DNA of 59,206 nt from an uncultured Novosphingobium sp. (lineage in GTDB: Bacteria > Pseudomonadota > Alphaproteobacteria > Sphingomonadales > Sphingomonadaceae). Below the pieces are notes generated by a model, which did no database searches, had not been told where the DNA came from, and saw nothing but the letters and a program-made list of their open reading frames with translations. The first letter of the stretch is position 1, and each line of letters starts with the position of its first letter. Positions 16,736-23,724 of this stretch are shown piece after piece. Both the position numbers and the translations under genes were made by a program. The stretch is taken from contig CALMJG010000006.1 in the NCBI GenBank assembly GCA_937864195.1, forward strand, positions 1 to 59,206. The letters run 5' to 3'.

Positions 16736-16803
16736 TCCGTTCGTGTCGAGCTTGTCGAGACACGTCTGCGCGAACGTGTCTCGACAAGCTCGACACGAAC
16801 GGA
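16736..16803. repeat. dispersed palindromic repeat, copy A
   Basis: A perfect 30-bp inverted repeat with an 8-nt loop (16766-16773). The arms begin TCCGTTCGTGTCGAGC and contain GTCGAGACACGT. Related copies lie at 45687 and 56109. It sits between the convergent MetE-like and hydrolase genes and could act as a bidirectional terminator or REP-type element. Confidence 0.9.
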
Positions 16804-16854
16804 AGCTGGTTTTCAAAAAGGCTCTCAAAGGCACCTGACGGCACCTAGAGGCTC

Positions 16855-17547
16855 TCAAGCGTCGAGGAACGCGTCCAGAAGGGGCACCACAACCTCGGGC
16901 GCCTCGATCGTGACAAGGTGTCCGGCACCGGGAATCACGGCCAGCCGAGAACCGTCAATAAGACTGACTATATCGTCCTGATGGGCGCGGCTGGTGATGC
17001 CGTCTTCCGCCCCCCACACCACCAGCGTCGGCACATCGATTTCACCCAGGCGGGGGCGGCTGTCCTCGCGGGCCATGATCGCGCGCTGCTGGGCGAGGAA
17101 CACTTCGGCCCCCGTGTCTGCTGCCATCTCGCGGGCTAGCCCAAGCAGGCGTTCGTCACTGCGCCGCGATTCGGGAAACAGGATCGGAATCCGTTCCTCC
17201 ACCACCTGGTCGAATTTGCCCGCCTCGACGAGATCGATGTAGCCCTGCCGCCGCGCGGTCTGGGCCGGGCCATCGGCGGATGCGAGGGTAGCGATCAGCA
17301 CCAGCTTCGCCACCCGCTCCGGCGCGCGGCGCATGACCTCGAAAGCGACGAAGCCGCCCATCGCGTGGCCGATCAGGACGAAGCGCGGCGGGGCGTTCTC
17401 CAGCAGCCGCGTGGCGATGCCGGCAATCGTATCGTCGCTGCGGTTGTCGGCGACGATCACCTCGCGGTCAGGCCAGCCATCGAGCAGCGGCTGCCACACC
17501 GCATCGGTGAGCAGCTGACCGGTGATCAGGACAATCGGCAGGCCCAT
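16855..17547 (-). CDS. alpha/beta-hydrolase fold protein lacking the nucleophile serine
   Basis: Alpha/beta-hydrolase of 230 residues, last gene of a five-gene coupled operon. The nucleophile elbow reads IGHAMGGFVAFE, so the catalytic Ser position is Ala62 (codon GCG). The acid D182 (WGAEDGITS) and the histidine H210 (GAGHLVTIE) remain. Without the serine, ordinary ester or C-C hydrolysis is unlikely. Members of the fold without a working nucleophile can be lyases, cofactor-free oxygenases or binding proteins. ATG 17547 overlaps the TGA of the dehydrogenase by one base. The frame is otherwise intact and shows no decay, so a selected function is inferred. Confidence 0.83.
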   Translation of the reverse strand: MGLPIVLITGQLLTDAVWQPLLDGWPDREVIVADNRSDDTIAGIATRLLENAPPRFVLIGHAMGGFVAFEVMRRAPERVAKLVLIATLASADGPAQTARRQGYIDLVEAGKFDQVVEERIPILFPESRRSDERLLGLAREMAADTGAEVFLAQQRAIMAREDSRPRLGEIDVPTLVVWGAEDGITSRAHQDDIVSLIDGSRLAVIPGAGHLVTIEAPEVVVPLLDAFLDA

Positions 17548-18467
17548 CACACCACCTGATGCAGCAGCGGCTCGCCAGCATTCAGGCGGCGGCAGTTTTC
17601 GTGCGCGACATCAAGGCTGCGGACCAGCGTTTCGGGAGTCAGCCAGGCGATATGCGGGGCCAGCACGACGCTTGGCAGGGCGAGCAGCGGATTGTCCGCC
17701 GGCACCGGTTCCGCCGCAAACACGTCCAGCCCCGCGCCGCGCAGGTGGCCGCTGCTCAGCGCCTGAACCAGCCGCGCCTCGTCCACCAGTTCGCCGCGCG
17801 CGGTGTTGACCAGAATGGCGCCCGGCTTCATCGCCAGCGGGTCGATGGAGGCGCGTGTTTCCTCGGTCAGCGGGATGTGGAGCGAAACCACGTCACTTTG
17901 CGCCAGCAGTTCATCCAGCGGCAGGTATTCATAAGGCAGGTCGCGCGGCGAACGCGCGGTGTAGACCACCCTTGCCCCGAGCGCCGCCAGGACCGGGGCC
18001 AGCCGCTGCGCCGAATTGCCGATCCCGACCAGGCCGACCGTGCGCCCCGCCACCTCGCCCACGGCGTCGAGTTCGGACGGGTCCGCGCTCCAGCCCTTGC
18101 CCGCGCGGGTGCGCGCGTCGAAAAAGCAGGTGCGGCGCAGCACGGCCATCATCAGCGACAGCGCCATTTCGGCGACGGCCTGGCTGTTGGTCCCCGGCAT
18201 GTTGCACACCGCCACGCCATGGGTCCGCGCGGCGTCGAGCGCGATCGTGTTGACCCCCACCCCCAGCTTCTGGATCAGCTTCAATTTGGGCGCCGAGGCA
18301 ATGAATTCCGGCGTCACCGGCGTCAGCACGTGAAGCAGCGCGGTGATCTCACCCGCCACGCCGTCCAGCGGCGCGGCCTCGTCGACATGAACCACCACGT
18401 CCTGGCCGAAAATGGCATCGACCGCGGCGCGGAACCCCGGGCTGGGGCGGGCATGGAGCACGATCAT
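17547..18467 (-). CDS. D-2-hydroxyacid dehydrogenase family protein
   Basis: NAD(P)-dependent oxidoreductase of 306 residues that interconverts a 2-hydroxy acid and a 2-keto acid. The substrate domain precedes the Rossmann segment GLVGIGNSAQRLAPVLAALG. The catalytic Arg lies in VNTARGELVDE, the Glu comes in AGLDVFAAEP, and the His is in LAPHIAWLTPE. The family includes phosphoglycerate, glyoxylate/hydroxypyruvate and D-lactate dehydrogenases. The ATG overlaps the enolase TGA (ATGA at 18464-18467) with GGGAGG upstream. The location between an enolase paralogue and a hydrolase suggests that it handles the keto acid released by the enolase-type step, or forms the hydroxy acid the kinase uses. 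Confidence 0.87.
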   Translation of the reverse strand: MIVLHARPSPGFRAAVDAIFGQDVVVHVDEAAPLDGVAGEITALLHVLTPVTPEFIASAPKLKLIQKLGVGVNTIALDAARTHGVAVCNMPGTNSQAVAEMALSLMMAVLRRTCFFDARTRAGKGWSADPSELDAVGEVAGRTVGLVGIGNSAQRLAPVLAALGARVVYTARSPRDLPYEYLPLDELLAQSDVVSLHIPLTEETRASIDPLAMKPGAILVNTARGELVDEARLVQALSSGHLRGAGLDVFAAEPVPADNPLLALPSVVLAPHIAWLTPETLVRSLDVAHENCRRLNAGEPLLHQVV

Positions 18468-19762
18468 GCCAGCGCCTCCCGGATCGGCGCGGCAAAGGCC
18501 GAGGCCCCGGCATAGACGGCGTCCGCCCCCATCGCTTCCTCGATCCGCAGCACCTCGTTCCACTTGGACATGCGTTCGGAGCGGGTGAAGCTGCCGACCT
18601 TCAGTTGCCCGGCGTCCCAGCCGGTCGAAAGATGGGCGATGGCGACATCCTCGCTCTCACCCGAGCGCGCGGAGACGATCGCCCCCCAGCCCTGTGCCAC
18701 AGCGGCATCGAGCGCGGCCTTGGCCTCGGTCACGGTCCCCACCTGGTTGACCTTGATCAGCGCCGCGTTGACCACCTTGCCCGCCGCAGCCCGTTCCACC
18801 CGCGCGGCATTGGTAACGAGCACGTCATCGCCGATGATCTGAACGCGGCCCCCGATGGCGGCGGTAACCCGCGCCACGCTTTCCCAGTCGTCCTGCCCAG
18901 CGGGGTCTTCAATCGAGAGGATCGGATAGCGATTGCACCACTCCACGATCCGTGCCGCCATTTCCTCGCCAGACAGCCGCCGGTCATCGAGCGCCAGCGT
19001 ATAGCCATCGGCATCGCCCAGTTCATTGGCGGCGATGTCGAGCGAGATCCACACGTCTTCGCCCGCACGGTGGCCGCTCGCCTCGATGGCCCTGGTCAGG
19101 ACGTCCAGCGCATCCTCGTTGGAAGCGAAGTCCGGCCACCAGCCGCCTTCGTCCGCCACGCCCGACAGCGGCCCGCGTGCTTCCATCAGGCGGCCCGCCG
19201 CGCGGTAGACATCGGCGGTGATTTCCAGCGCGCGGCGGAAGGTTCCCGCGTTCGGGCACATCACCATGAAGTCCTGCACGTCGGTGCGCCGCCCGGCATG
19301 GGCGCCGCCGCCGAAGATCTGGATTTCAGGCAGCGGCAGGCGCACTTTCGCCCCTCCCGCCAGCCAGCGCCAGACCGGTTCGCGCGCGTGGTCGGCGGCG
19401 GCGTGCAACACGGCGAGCGAGACCGCGACCACCGCGTTCGCCCCCAGCCGCGCCTTGTTGGGCGTGCCGTCAAGGTCGCACAGCACCCGGTCGATAGCGG
19501 CCTGCTCACGCGCGTCCAGGCCGATCAGCGCGGGCGCGATTTCCCGCCCGATGCCGGAGACCGCCTTGTTCACGCCGAACCCGCCGAAGGCCTCACCGCC
19601 ATCGCGCAGGTCGATGGCTTCATGGGCCCCGCGCGAGGCCCCGGCTGGAGCGATCGCACGGCCAATCGCGCCGCCTTGCAGCACGACCTCGGCCTCCACA
19701 GTGGGCCGCCCGCGCGAATCCCAGATCTGGCGGCCGGTGACGGAGACGATACGCGCAGTCAT
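18464..19762 (-). CDS. enolase (phosphopyruvate hydratase) paralogue with altered active site
   Basis: Enolase-superfamily protein of 432 residues, the usual enolase length. Canonical residues kept by comparison with E. coli and yeast enolase are S43 of the mobile loop, H155, E205 (ADEGG), metal ligands D242, E285 (SIEDPA) and D312 (GDDVLVTN), base K337, R366-S367 and K388. Changed positions are PSGAST to PAGASR (A40, R44), the Glu of the IQEFM motif to D164 (VQDFM), and the His of SHRSGETED to A365 (SARSGESED). It therefore probably acts on a 2-phospho-3-hydroxy acid other than 2-phosphoglycerate, or with changed kinetics. The start overlaps the kinase stop (TGATG). It is a second enolase inside a catabolic operon, not the usual glycolytic location. 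Confidence 0.86.
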   Translation of the reverse strand: MTARIVSVTGRQIWDSRGRPTVEAEVVLQGGAIGRAIAPAGASRGAHEAIDLRDGGEAFGGFGVNKAVSGIGREIAPALIGLDAREQAAIDRVLCDLDGTPNKARLGANAVVAVSLAVLHAAADHAREPVWRWLAGGAKVRLPLPEIQIFGGGAHAGRRTDVQDFMVMCPNAGTFRRALEITADVYRAAGRLMEARGPLSGVADEGGWWPDFASNEDALDVLTRAIEASGHRAGEDVWISLDIAANELGDADGYTLALDDRRLSGEEMAARIVEWCNRYPILSIEDPAGQDDWESVARVTAAIGGRVQIIGDDVLVTNAARVERAAAGKVVNAALIKVNQVGTVTEAKAALDAAVAQGWGAIVSARSGESEDVAIAHLSTGWDAGQLKVGSFTRSERMSKWNEVLRIEEAMGADAVYAGASAFAAPIREALA

Positions 19763-20742
19763 CAAAGGGTCCTTTGCCATTGCGCCACCAGCGCATCCAG
19801 CGGCCGCGGGCGCAGCAGCAGGGCGCGCGCCTGATGTCGCACGGTGGTCTTGTGGGTTTGAGCGATGAGATAGGGTGCGGGCGACTTGCCCTCGATCCGG
19901 GCGAGCAGCAGGCCGGCACAATAAGATCCGGCGCGGGCGAGGAAGTCGGCGGGCGGTTCCCAGTCGATCCCTGCCGCATAGGCGGCCACCATCGCGGCGG
20001 CGGCGTCGCGCAGCACTTCGCGGTCCAGCCAGACGGCTTTCAGCAACAGGTGCGCGGTGCAGAAGGCCAGGTCGAAGGCGGGATCGCCCCATGTCGCGCA
20101 TTCGGCATCGAGGAACACCGGCCCGTCGGCCGCGACAAGGATGTTCTTGGGGCTGACATCGCCGTGCACCACCGCGATTCCGTGGTCATGGAACTGCCCG
20201 GCCAGCGCCTGCAGCGCCGGGGCCAGTTCCGCGTCCTGCCGCGCGACATGGAGGAAGAACGGATCGAGCCGCAGCGCGTGGAACATCGCCTCGTTCGGGA
20301 AGGCGGCGGCGTCGCCCCGATTGAAGGCGGTTGCGGCATGGACCCGGGCGATCCCGCTGCCCACTGCCGCCGCGAACGCCGGATCGACGCGGCCCGCGAT
20401 CAGTTCGTCCTTCCACACCGGGCAGCCGGGCAGGAAGCGCAGGACGAAGGTGTGCAGATCGGGAAAGTCGGCCAGCACTTCGGGCGCGAGCGAAGGGGCG
20501 ACGCCGCGTGCGCGCCGCAGCCAGCGCACTTCGCTGGTGCCACGTTCGACCGGGGCCTCCCACAGCGCCGCCACGCGCAGCTGCGGCAGCGGGCGCTTGA
20601 CCACCACTGGGCCGGAAGGCGTTTCCACCCTCCACACGTCGCACGAAACGCCGCCGGTCAGCGGCACCAGCTCAGGCGTCTCGCCTCCAATCAGCCCGGC
20701 GCCGCGCAGGGCCTCGATGATCTGTGCGGCGCCTTCTTCCAT
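19762..20742 (-). CDS. aminoglycoside phosphotransferase (APH)-family kinase
   Basis: Small-molecule kinase of 326 residues with the protein-kinase-like APH fold. The nucleotide lysine is in GPVVVKRPLP, the catalytic loop is VVHGDVSPKNILV (HGDxxxxN), and the metal aspartate is in FLDAECATWGDP. Despite the family name, most members are not antibiotic-resistance enzymes; they phosphorylate sugars, choline, amino acids or metabolic hydroxyls. ATG 20742 overlaps the upstream TAA (TAATG). It lies directly before an enolase paralogue, so the inferred role is to make the phosphorylated hydroxy acid which that enzyme dehydrates. The substrate is unknown, with glycerate-like acids as the simplest guess. 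Confidence 0.86.
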   Translation of the reverse strand: MEEGAAQIIEALRGAGLIGGETPELVPLTGGVSCDVWRVETPSGPVVVKRPLPQLRVAALWEAPVERGTSEVRWLRRARGVAPSLAPEVLADFPDLHTFVLRFLPGCPVWKDELIAGRVDPAFAAAVGSGIARVHAATAFNRGDAAAFPNEAMFHALRLDPFFLHVARQDAELAPALQALAGQFHDHGIAVVHGDVSPKNILVAADGPVFLDAECATWGDPAFDLAFCTAHLLLKAVWLDREVLRDAAAAMVAAYAAGIDWEPPADFLARAGSYCAGLLLARIEGKSPAPYLIAQTHKTTVRHQARALLLRPRPLDALVAQWQRTL

Positions 20743-21869
20743 TACAGCTTCTCCCGGATCCACGCCGTGACGAGGTCGGCGGCGTTCTGCCGCTCGGCAA
20801 TCGAATCCTCGAAATAGTGCGCTCCGGTGATCAGTTCGAGCTTCTTGTCGCTGGTGCCAAGGAAATCGAAGATCTTGCGCGCATCGCTGGGGAACACGCC
20901 GGTATCGGCCGTGCCCTGCACCACCAGCGCCGGGGTATCATGCTTGGCGAGGTGCGGTTTGCCCTGGCACGGCGAGGTTTCGAGGCTCCACATGTTGAGC
21001 CAGGTCTTGAGCGTGTTGGCGCGGCCGATGCTGGGGGTGCGGTTGGCAATCGCCGGGTCGCCGCGATAGCACCAGTTGGGCTTGCGCTCCGACGGATCAA
21101 GCGCGGGATCGACGCAGCGGATATCGCCCCAGCAGCGGAACATCGGGAAGATCCGGTCGGGAATGCCCGCCGCGTTGAGCCGCGCCAGTTCCGCCTTAGC
21201 CCAGTCGGTGATGCGCTGGTTGCGCGCGCGCTGCGCGGCGCGGTAGCGGGTGACGAATTCTGCCGAATAGGGCGGGCCGTTATCCGGGTTGAACGGATCG
21301 AGCGCGGGGTCGGTCGCCACCGGATCGTTCTCGTCCAGCACCGAGGCGTCCATCCAGTCGGTCAGCACTTCGGGGCGGCCCTGGTGCGCGTTGAACGAGA
21401 TGTAGAGATCGCCCTTGATGATCCGGGCGAGCGCGTCCTGCCCGACGGAAGGCAGCCGATCGGTCAGCGTGGGCGCGATGGCTTCGGCCTGATAGGCGCC
21501 CATCAGCGAGCCGCCGCCCGAATTGCCCAGGATCACCACGGCCTCCACTCCGGCCTCTTCTTTCAGCCAGCGCACGCCCACCCCGATGTCGAGCACTGCG
21601 TGTTCCAGCATGAACGTGTCTTCGAACCCCCGGTAGCGGGTGTTCCACCCCAGGAAGCCGAAGCCCGCGCGGGCGAAATAGGGCGCGATGTAATGCTCGG
21701 AAAAGTCGACGTTATAGTGCGTGGCGATGATCGCGACCTTGGGGCGCTTGCCGGCCTGGGTATAGTAGATGCCCTGGCACGGATGCCCGCCCGCCTGGAT
21801 GCGCGGCGCGGTGGGCGATGTGCGCCCGATGAATGTCGCGTCCAGCCCTTCAAGCCCGTTGGGGTCCAT
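20742..21869 (-). CDS. alpha/beta-hydrolase (esterase-like), first gene of the kinase/enolase operon
   Basis: Alpha/beta-hydrolase of 375 residues with an intact triad: Ser in VVILGNSGGGSLMG, Asp in QGTADTGVFPSDA and His in GAHYFED. A long insertion (about residues 160-270) with WGDIRCVDPALDP and several Trp forms a lid. No signal peptide is seen, so it acts in the cytoplasm. AGGAGAG lies 8 nt before the ATG. A MarR-type motif lies 47 bp upstream. Ester, thioester or lactone hydrolysis releasing the hydroxy acid used by the next four enzymes is the natural guess; the substrate is not known. Confidence 0.83.
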   Translation of the reverse strand: MDPNGLEGLDATFIGRTSPTAPRIQAGGHPCQGIYYTQAGKRPKVAIIATHYNVDFSEHYIAPYFARAGFGFLGWNTRYRGFEDTFMLEHAVLDIGVGVRWLKEEAGVEAVVILGNSGGGSLMGAYQAEAIAPTLTDRLPSVGQDALARIIKGDLYISFNAHQGRPEVLTDWMDASVLDENDPVATDPALDPFNPDNGPPYSAEFVTRYRAAQRARNQRITDWAKAELARLNAAGIPDRIFPMFRCWGDIRCVDPALDPSERKPNWCYRGDPAIANRTPSIGRANTLKTWLNMWSLETSPCQGKPHLAKHDTPALVVQGTADTGVFPSDARKIFDFLGTSDKKLELITGAHYFEDSIAERQNAADLVTAWIREKL

Positions 21870-21915
21870 CGTCGTCTCTCCTGTCCTTGCGGCGTTTGTC
21901 CGCCGTCCGATATAG

Positions 21916-21928
21916 ATAGAAAGCTAAG
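21916..21928. promoter_or_regulatory. putative MarR-regulon operator 3 (ATAGAAAGCTAAG)
   Basis: A member of the 13-bp motif family (WTAGNANRCTAAS) in the 64-bp gap upstream of the five-gene kinase/enolase operon (minus strand). Confidence 0.55.
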
Positions 21929-21933
21929 TATCG

Positions 21934-22518
21934 TCAGGAGCCGGGTGGCGCAAGGGCGGTGGCAACGCGCACCAGGCTGGCAGCGGTCAGGTCCACCAGA
22001 CCTGCGACCATGGCGTCTTTCAGCGCGCCCTGTTCGTCGAAGGCCAGGTGCGCGGCGGGCAGCTGGACCTGTTCGGGGATCACCAGCATCTGCACGGTGG
22101 AGAGGATCTGGCGCAGGTGCGTCACGGCGCGCATCCCGCCGAACGGGCTGAGCGAAGCGCCCATAACCGCCGCCGCCTTGCCGCGATAGGCGCTCAGCGC
22201 CAGCATCGCCTCGCCATCGGTGGGGCGCGAGGCCCAGTCGATCGCGTTCTTGAGCAGCGGCGGGATCGAGCCGTTGTATTCCGGCGTCACCACCAGCAGC
22301 CCCGCCTGCTGGCTCAGCACCTGCTTGAGCCGCAGCGCGTGCGCCGGAAAGGCGTTCGCCTCCAGCGCGGCGGAATAGAGCGGGAGGTCATATGCGGCGA
22401 GGTCGAGCGTCGTGACCTCTGCCCCGCGCGCTTCCAGCGCCCGCGCCGCAACGGCGGCCAGCGCCCGGTTCCACGAACCCTCGCGCGTGCTGCCTGCAAG
22501 AACTGCGATTCTGGTCAC
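21934..22518 (-). CDS. NADPH-dependent FMN reductase family protein
   Basis: Flavodoxin-like oxidoreductase of 194 residues. The FMN phosphate loop is LAGSTREGSWNRAL, and the conserved VVTPEYNGSIPPLLKNAIDW motif is complete. Members supply reduced FMN to monooxygenases or reduce quinones and chromate. It is the only obvious electron-transfer protein in the island, but it is not a ferredoxin reductase and is unlikely to be the direct partner of the Rieske oxygenase. The GTG start at 22518 has a GGGGGG ribosome site. A MarR-type motif lies 28 bp upstream and marR1 is the next gene upstream. Confidence 0.87.
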   Translation of the reverse strand: MTRIAVLAGSTREGSWNRALAAVAARALEARGAEVTTLDLAAYDLPLYSAALEANAFPAHALRLKQVLSQQAGLLVVTPEYNGSIPPLLKNAIDWASRPTDGEAMLALSAYRGKAAAVMGASLSPFGGMRAVTHLRQILSTVQMLVIPEQVQLPAAHLAFDEQGALKDAMVAGLVDLTAASLVRVATALAPPGS

Positions 22519-22545
22519 CTTGCCCCCCGATTCCCGTGGAAATGA

Positions 22546-22558
22546 TTAGAAGGCTAAC
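22546..22558. promoter_or_regulatory. putative MarR-regulon operator 4 (TTAGAAGGCTAAC)
   Basis: TTAG-N4-CTAA symmetry lies between the end of marR1 (22588) and the start of the flavin reductase gene (22518). It fits the same 13-bp consensus. Confidence 0.55.
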
Positions 22559-22587
22559 CTTTCCGCTCGGGACGGGCAAGCAGAGCG

Positions 22588-23094
22588 TCAGGCCTGGAGG
22601 TCGCTTTCCAGTTCCAACTTGGCGTTTTCTTCCGCCAGGTTGGCGATCACCCGGCGCATCAGCACCTGCATGGTCTCCACCTCCTCCTCGGTCATTCCGC
22701 GCGTCGCGATCTCGTGGATCTCGGCATTGAAGGGCGCCAGCACCAGTTCGAGATCGCGGCCGTGGGGCGTGAGGTGGATGAAGGTCTTGCGGCGATCGTC
22801 AGCAGTCTTGCTGCGGGTGATCAGACCCGCCTTTTCCAGCCCCTTGACCGCCACTACCGTGGTCGGCTCGCGCATTCCCACCCGTTCGCTGAGTTCGCGC
22901 TGGGTGATCCCGTCCTCGCGCCACAGCTGGCGCAGGAACCGCCACTGGCCGGCGGAGACATTGTGCGTCAGCGTACCACGCTCCAGCAACCGCGAGAACG
23001 AGCGGAACACGATCCGCGCGAGATAGCCGATGCTGTTTTCCGGATCGGTGTAATATTCGGCCGGATGCCGCACGCCGGACTGACTTTCTGCCAC
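22588..23094 (-). CDS. MarR family transcriptional regulator 1
   Basis: Winged-helix regulator of 168 residues. The DNA-binding part is DGITQRELSERVGMREPTTVVAVKGLEKAGLITRSKTADDRRKTFIHLTPHG, with the typical MarR wing DDRRK. Flanking helices form the dimer and ligand pocket. The start is uncertain: GTG 23094 with an AGGG-type site is chosen, and an ATG at 23160 is in frame but would add an Arg-rich tail. A perfect 14-bp palindrome (23186-23199) lies upstream, as expected for autoregulation. The same motif occurs before other operons of the island, making this protein or marR2 the likely regulon controller. Confidence 0.87.
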   Translation of the reverse strand: MAESQSGVRHPAEYYTDPENSIGYLARIVFRSFSRLLERGTLTHNVSAGQWRFLRQLWREDGITQRELSERVGMREPTTVVAVKGLEKAGLITRSKTADDRRKTFIHLTPHGRDLELVLAPFNAEIHEIATRGMTEEEVETMQVLMRRVIANLAEENAKLELESDLQA

Positions 23095-23185
23095 TGCCTT
23101 ACCCTTTCGCGCCGCCTTCCAGCGCCCGCGCGGCCTTAAGCCAAGTCGCGCCGATGGCAATGGACAAGGGGCGAAGCCGCGATTG

Positions 23186-23199
23186 CTTAGTATACTAAG
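23186..23199. promoter_or_regulatory. putative MarR operator 5, perfect palindrome CTTAGTATACTAAG
   Basis: A 14-bp perfect palindrome upstream of marR1, the most symmetrical member of the motif family, consistent with the autoregulatory site of a MarR dimer. Confidence 0.68.
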
Positions 23200-23259
23200 A
23201 CTCGCCCTGCGGCGCCATGCGGATTCTTCGCACCGGTCGCGGGGCGCTGGCCCCGGCGG

Positions 23260-23724
23260 TCAGGCGCCCTCGCCCTCGGGTTCATCGGCCAGCAGATTCG
23301 CGGTCATCTTGGCGATCGCGGCAAGGAAGCGGGCCTGTTCGCCAGGTTCCAGCCCCGTCCCGGCCAGCGCGTTGACCTGCTGCGCCAGCGGCAGCAGGTC
23401 AACGCGCAAGCCGCGCGCGCGCGCGGTCAGCGCGATCACCTGCCGCCGCTTGTCCTCGCTGGAACGGGTGCGGGTAACCAGGCCGTCGCGGACCATCGAT
23501 GCGACGGTGACCGTGATCGTGTTTTCGGCCACCCCGGTCGCGCGGGAGAGCTGGCGCTGGGTCAGGCCATCCTCTTCCCACAGCGCGCGCAGGCAGTACC
23601 ACTGGCTGGGGGAAATGCCGTGGGGCGCGATGCGGCGCTGCAGCGCGCGATCGAAAGCGCGGTGGGCCAGCCGGACGGCAAAGCCCAGGCTCTGCGCGGT
23701 CAGGTCAGATGCGGAATTCTTCAA
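23260..23724 (-). CDS. MarR family transcriptional regulator 2
   Basis: Winged-helix regulator of 154 residues. The DNA-binding region is DGLTQRQLSRATGVAENTITVTVASMVRDGLVTRTRSSEDKRRQVIALT, with the MarR wing EDKRRQ. It is a clear paralogue of marR1 (both have SxGQW/SPSQWxxLRxLWxEDGxTQRxLS-like stretches). The TTG start at 23724 is chosen because AAGGA lies 5 nt upstream; it overlaps the end of the decarboxylase gene by 20 nt. It is thus coupled to the phthalate-like genes, which it may regulate. Two adjacent MarR paralogues suggest that substrate and intermediate are sensed separately. Confidence 0.83.
   Translation of the reverse strand: MKNSASDLTAQSLGFAVRLAHRAFDRALQRRIAPHGISPSQWYCLRALWEEDGLTQRQLSRATGVAENTITVTVASMVRDGLVTRTRSSEDKRRQVIALTARARGLRVDLLPLAQQVNALAGTGLEPGEQARFLAAIAKMTANLLADEPEGEGA

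Noticed and set aside
16736-16803. Possible insertion-sequence end or attachment site
   Set aside because: No transposase, target-site duplication or integrase is near any of the three copies. They are better described as REP-like or terminator palindromes.
19762-20742. Aminoglycoside resistance gene
   Set aside because: The APH fold is shared by many metabolic kinases. The one-base overlaps with metabolic genes and lack of resistance-gene neighbours argue for a metabolic kinase.
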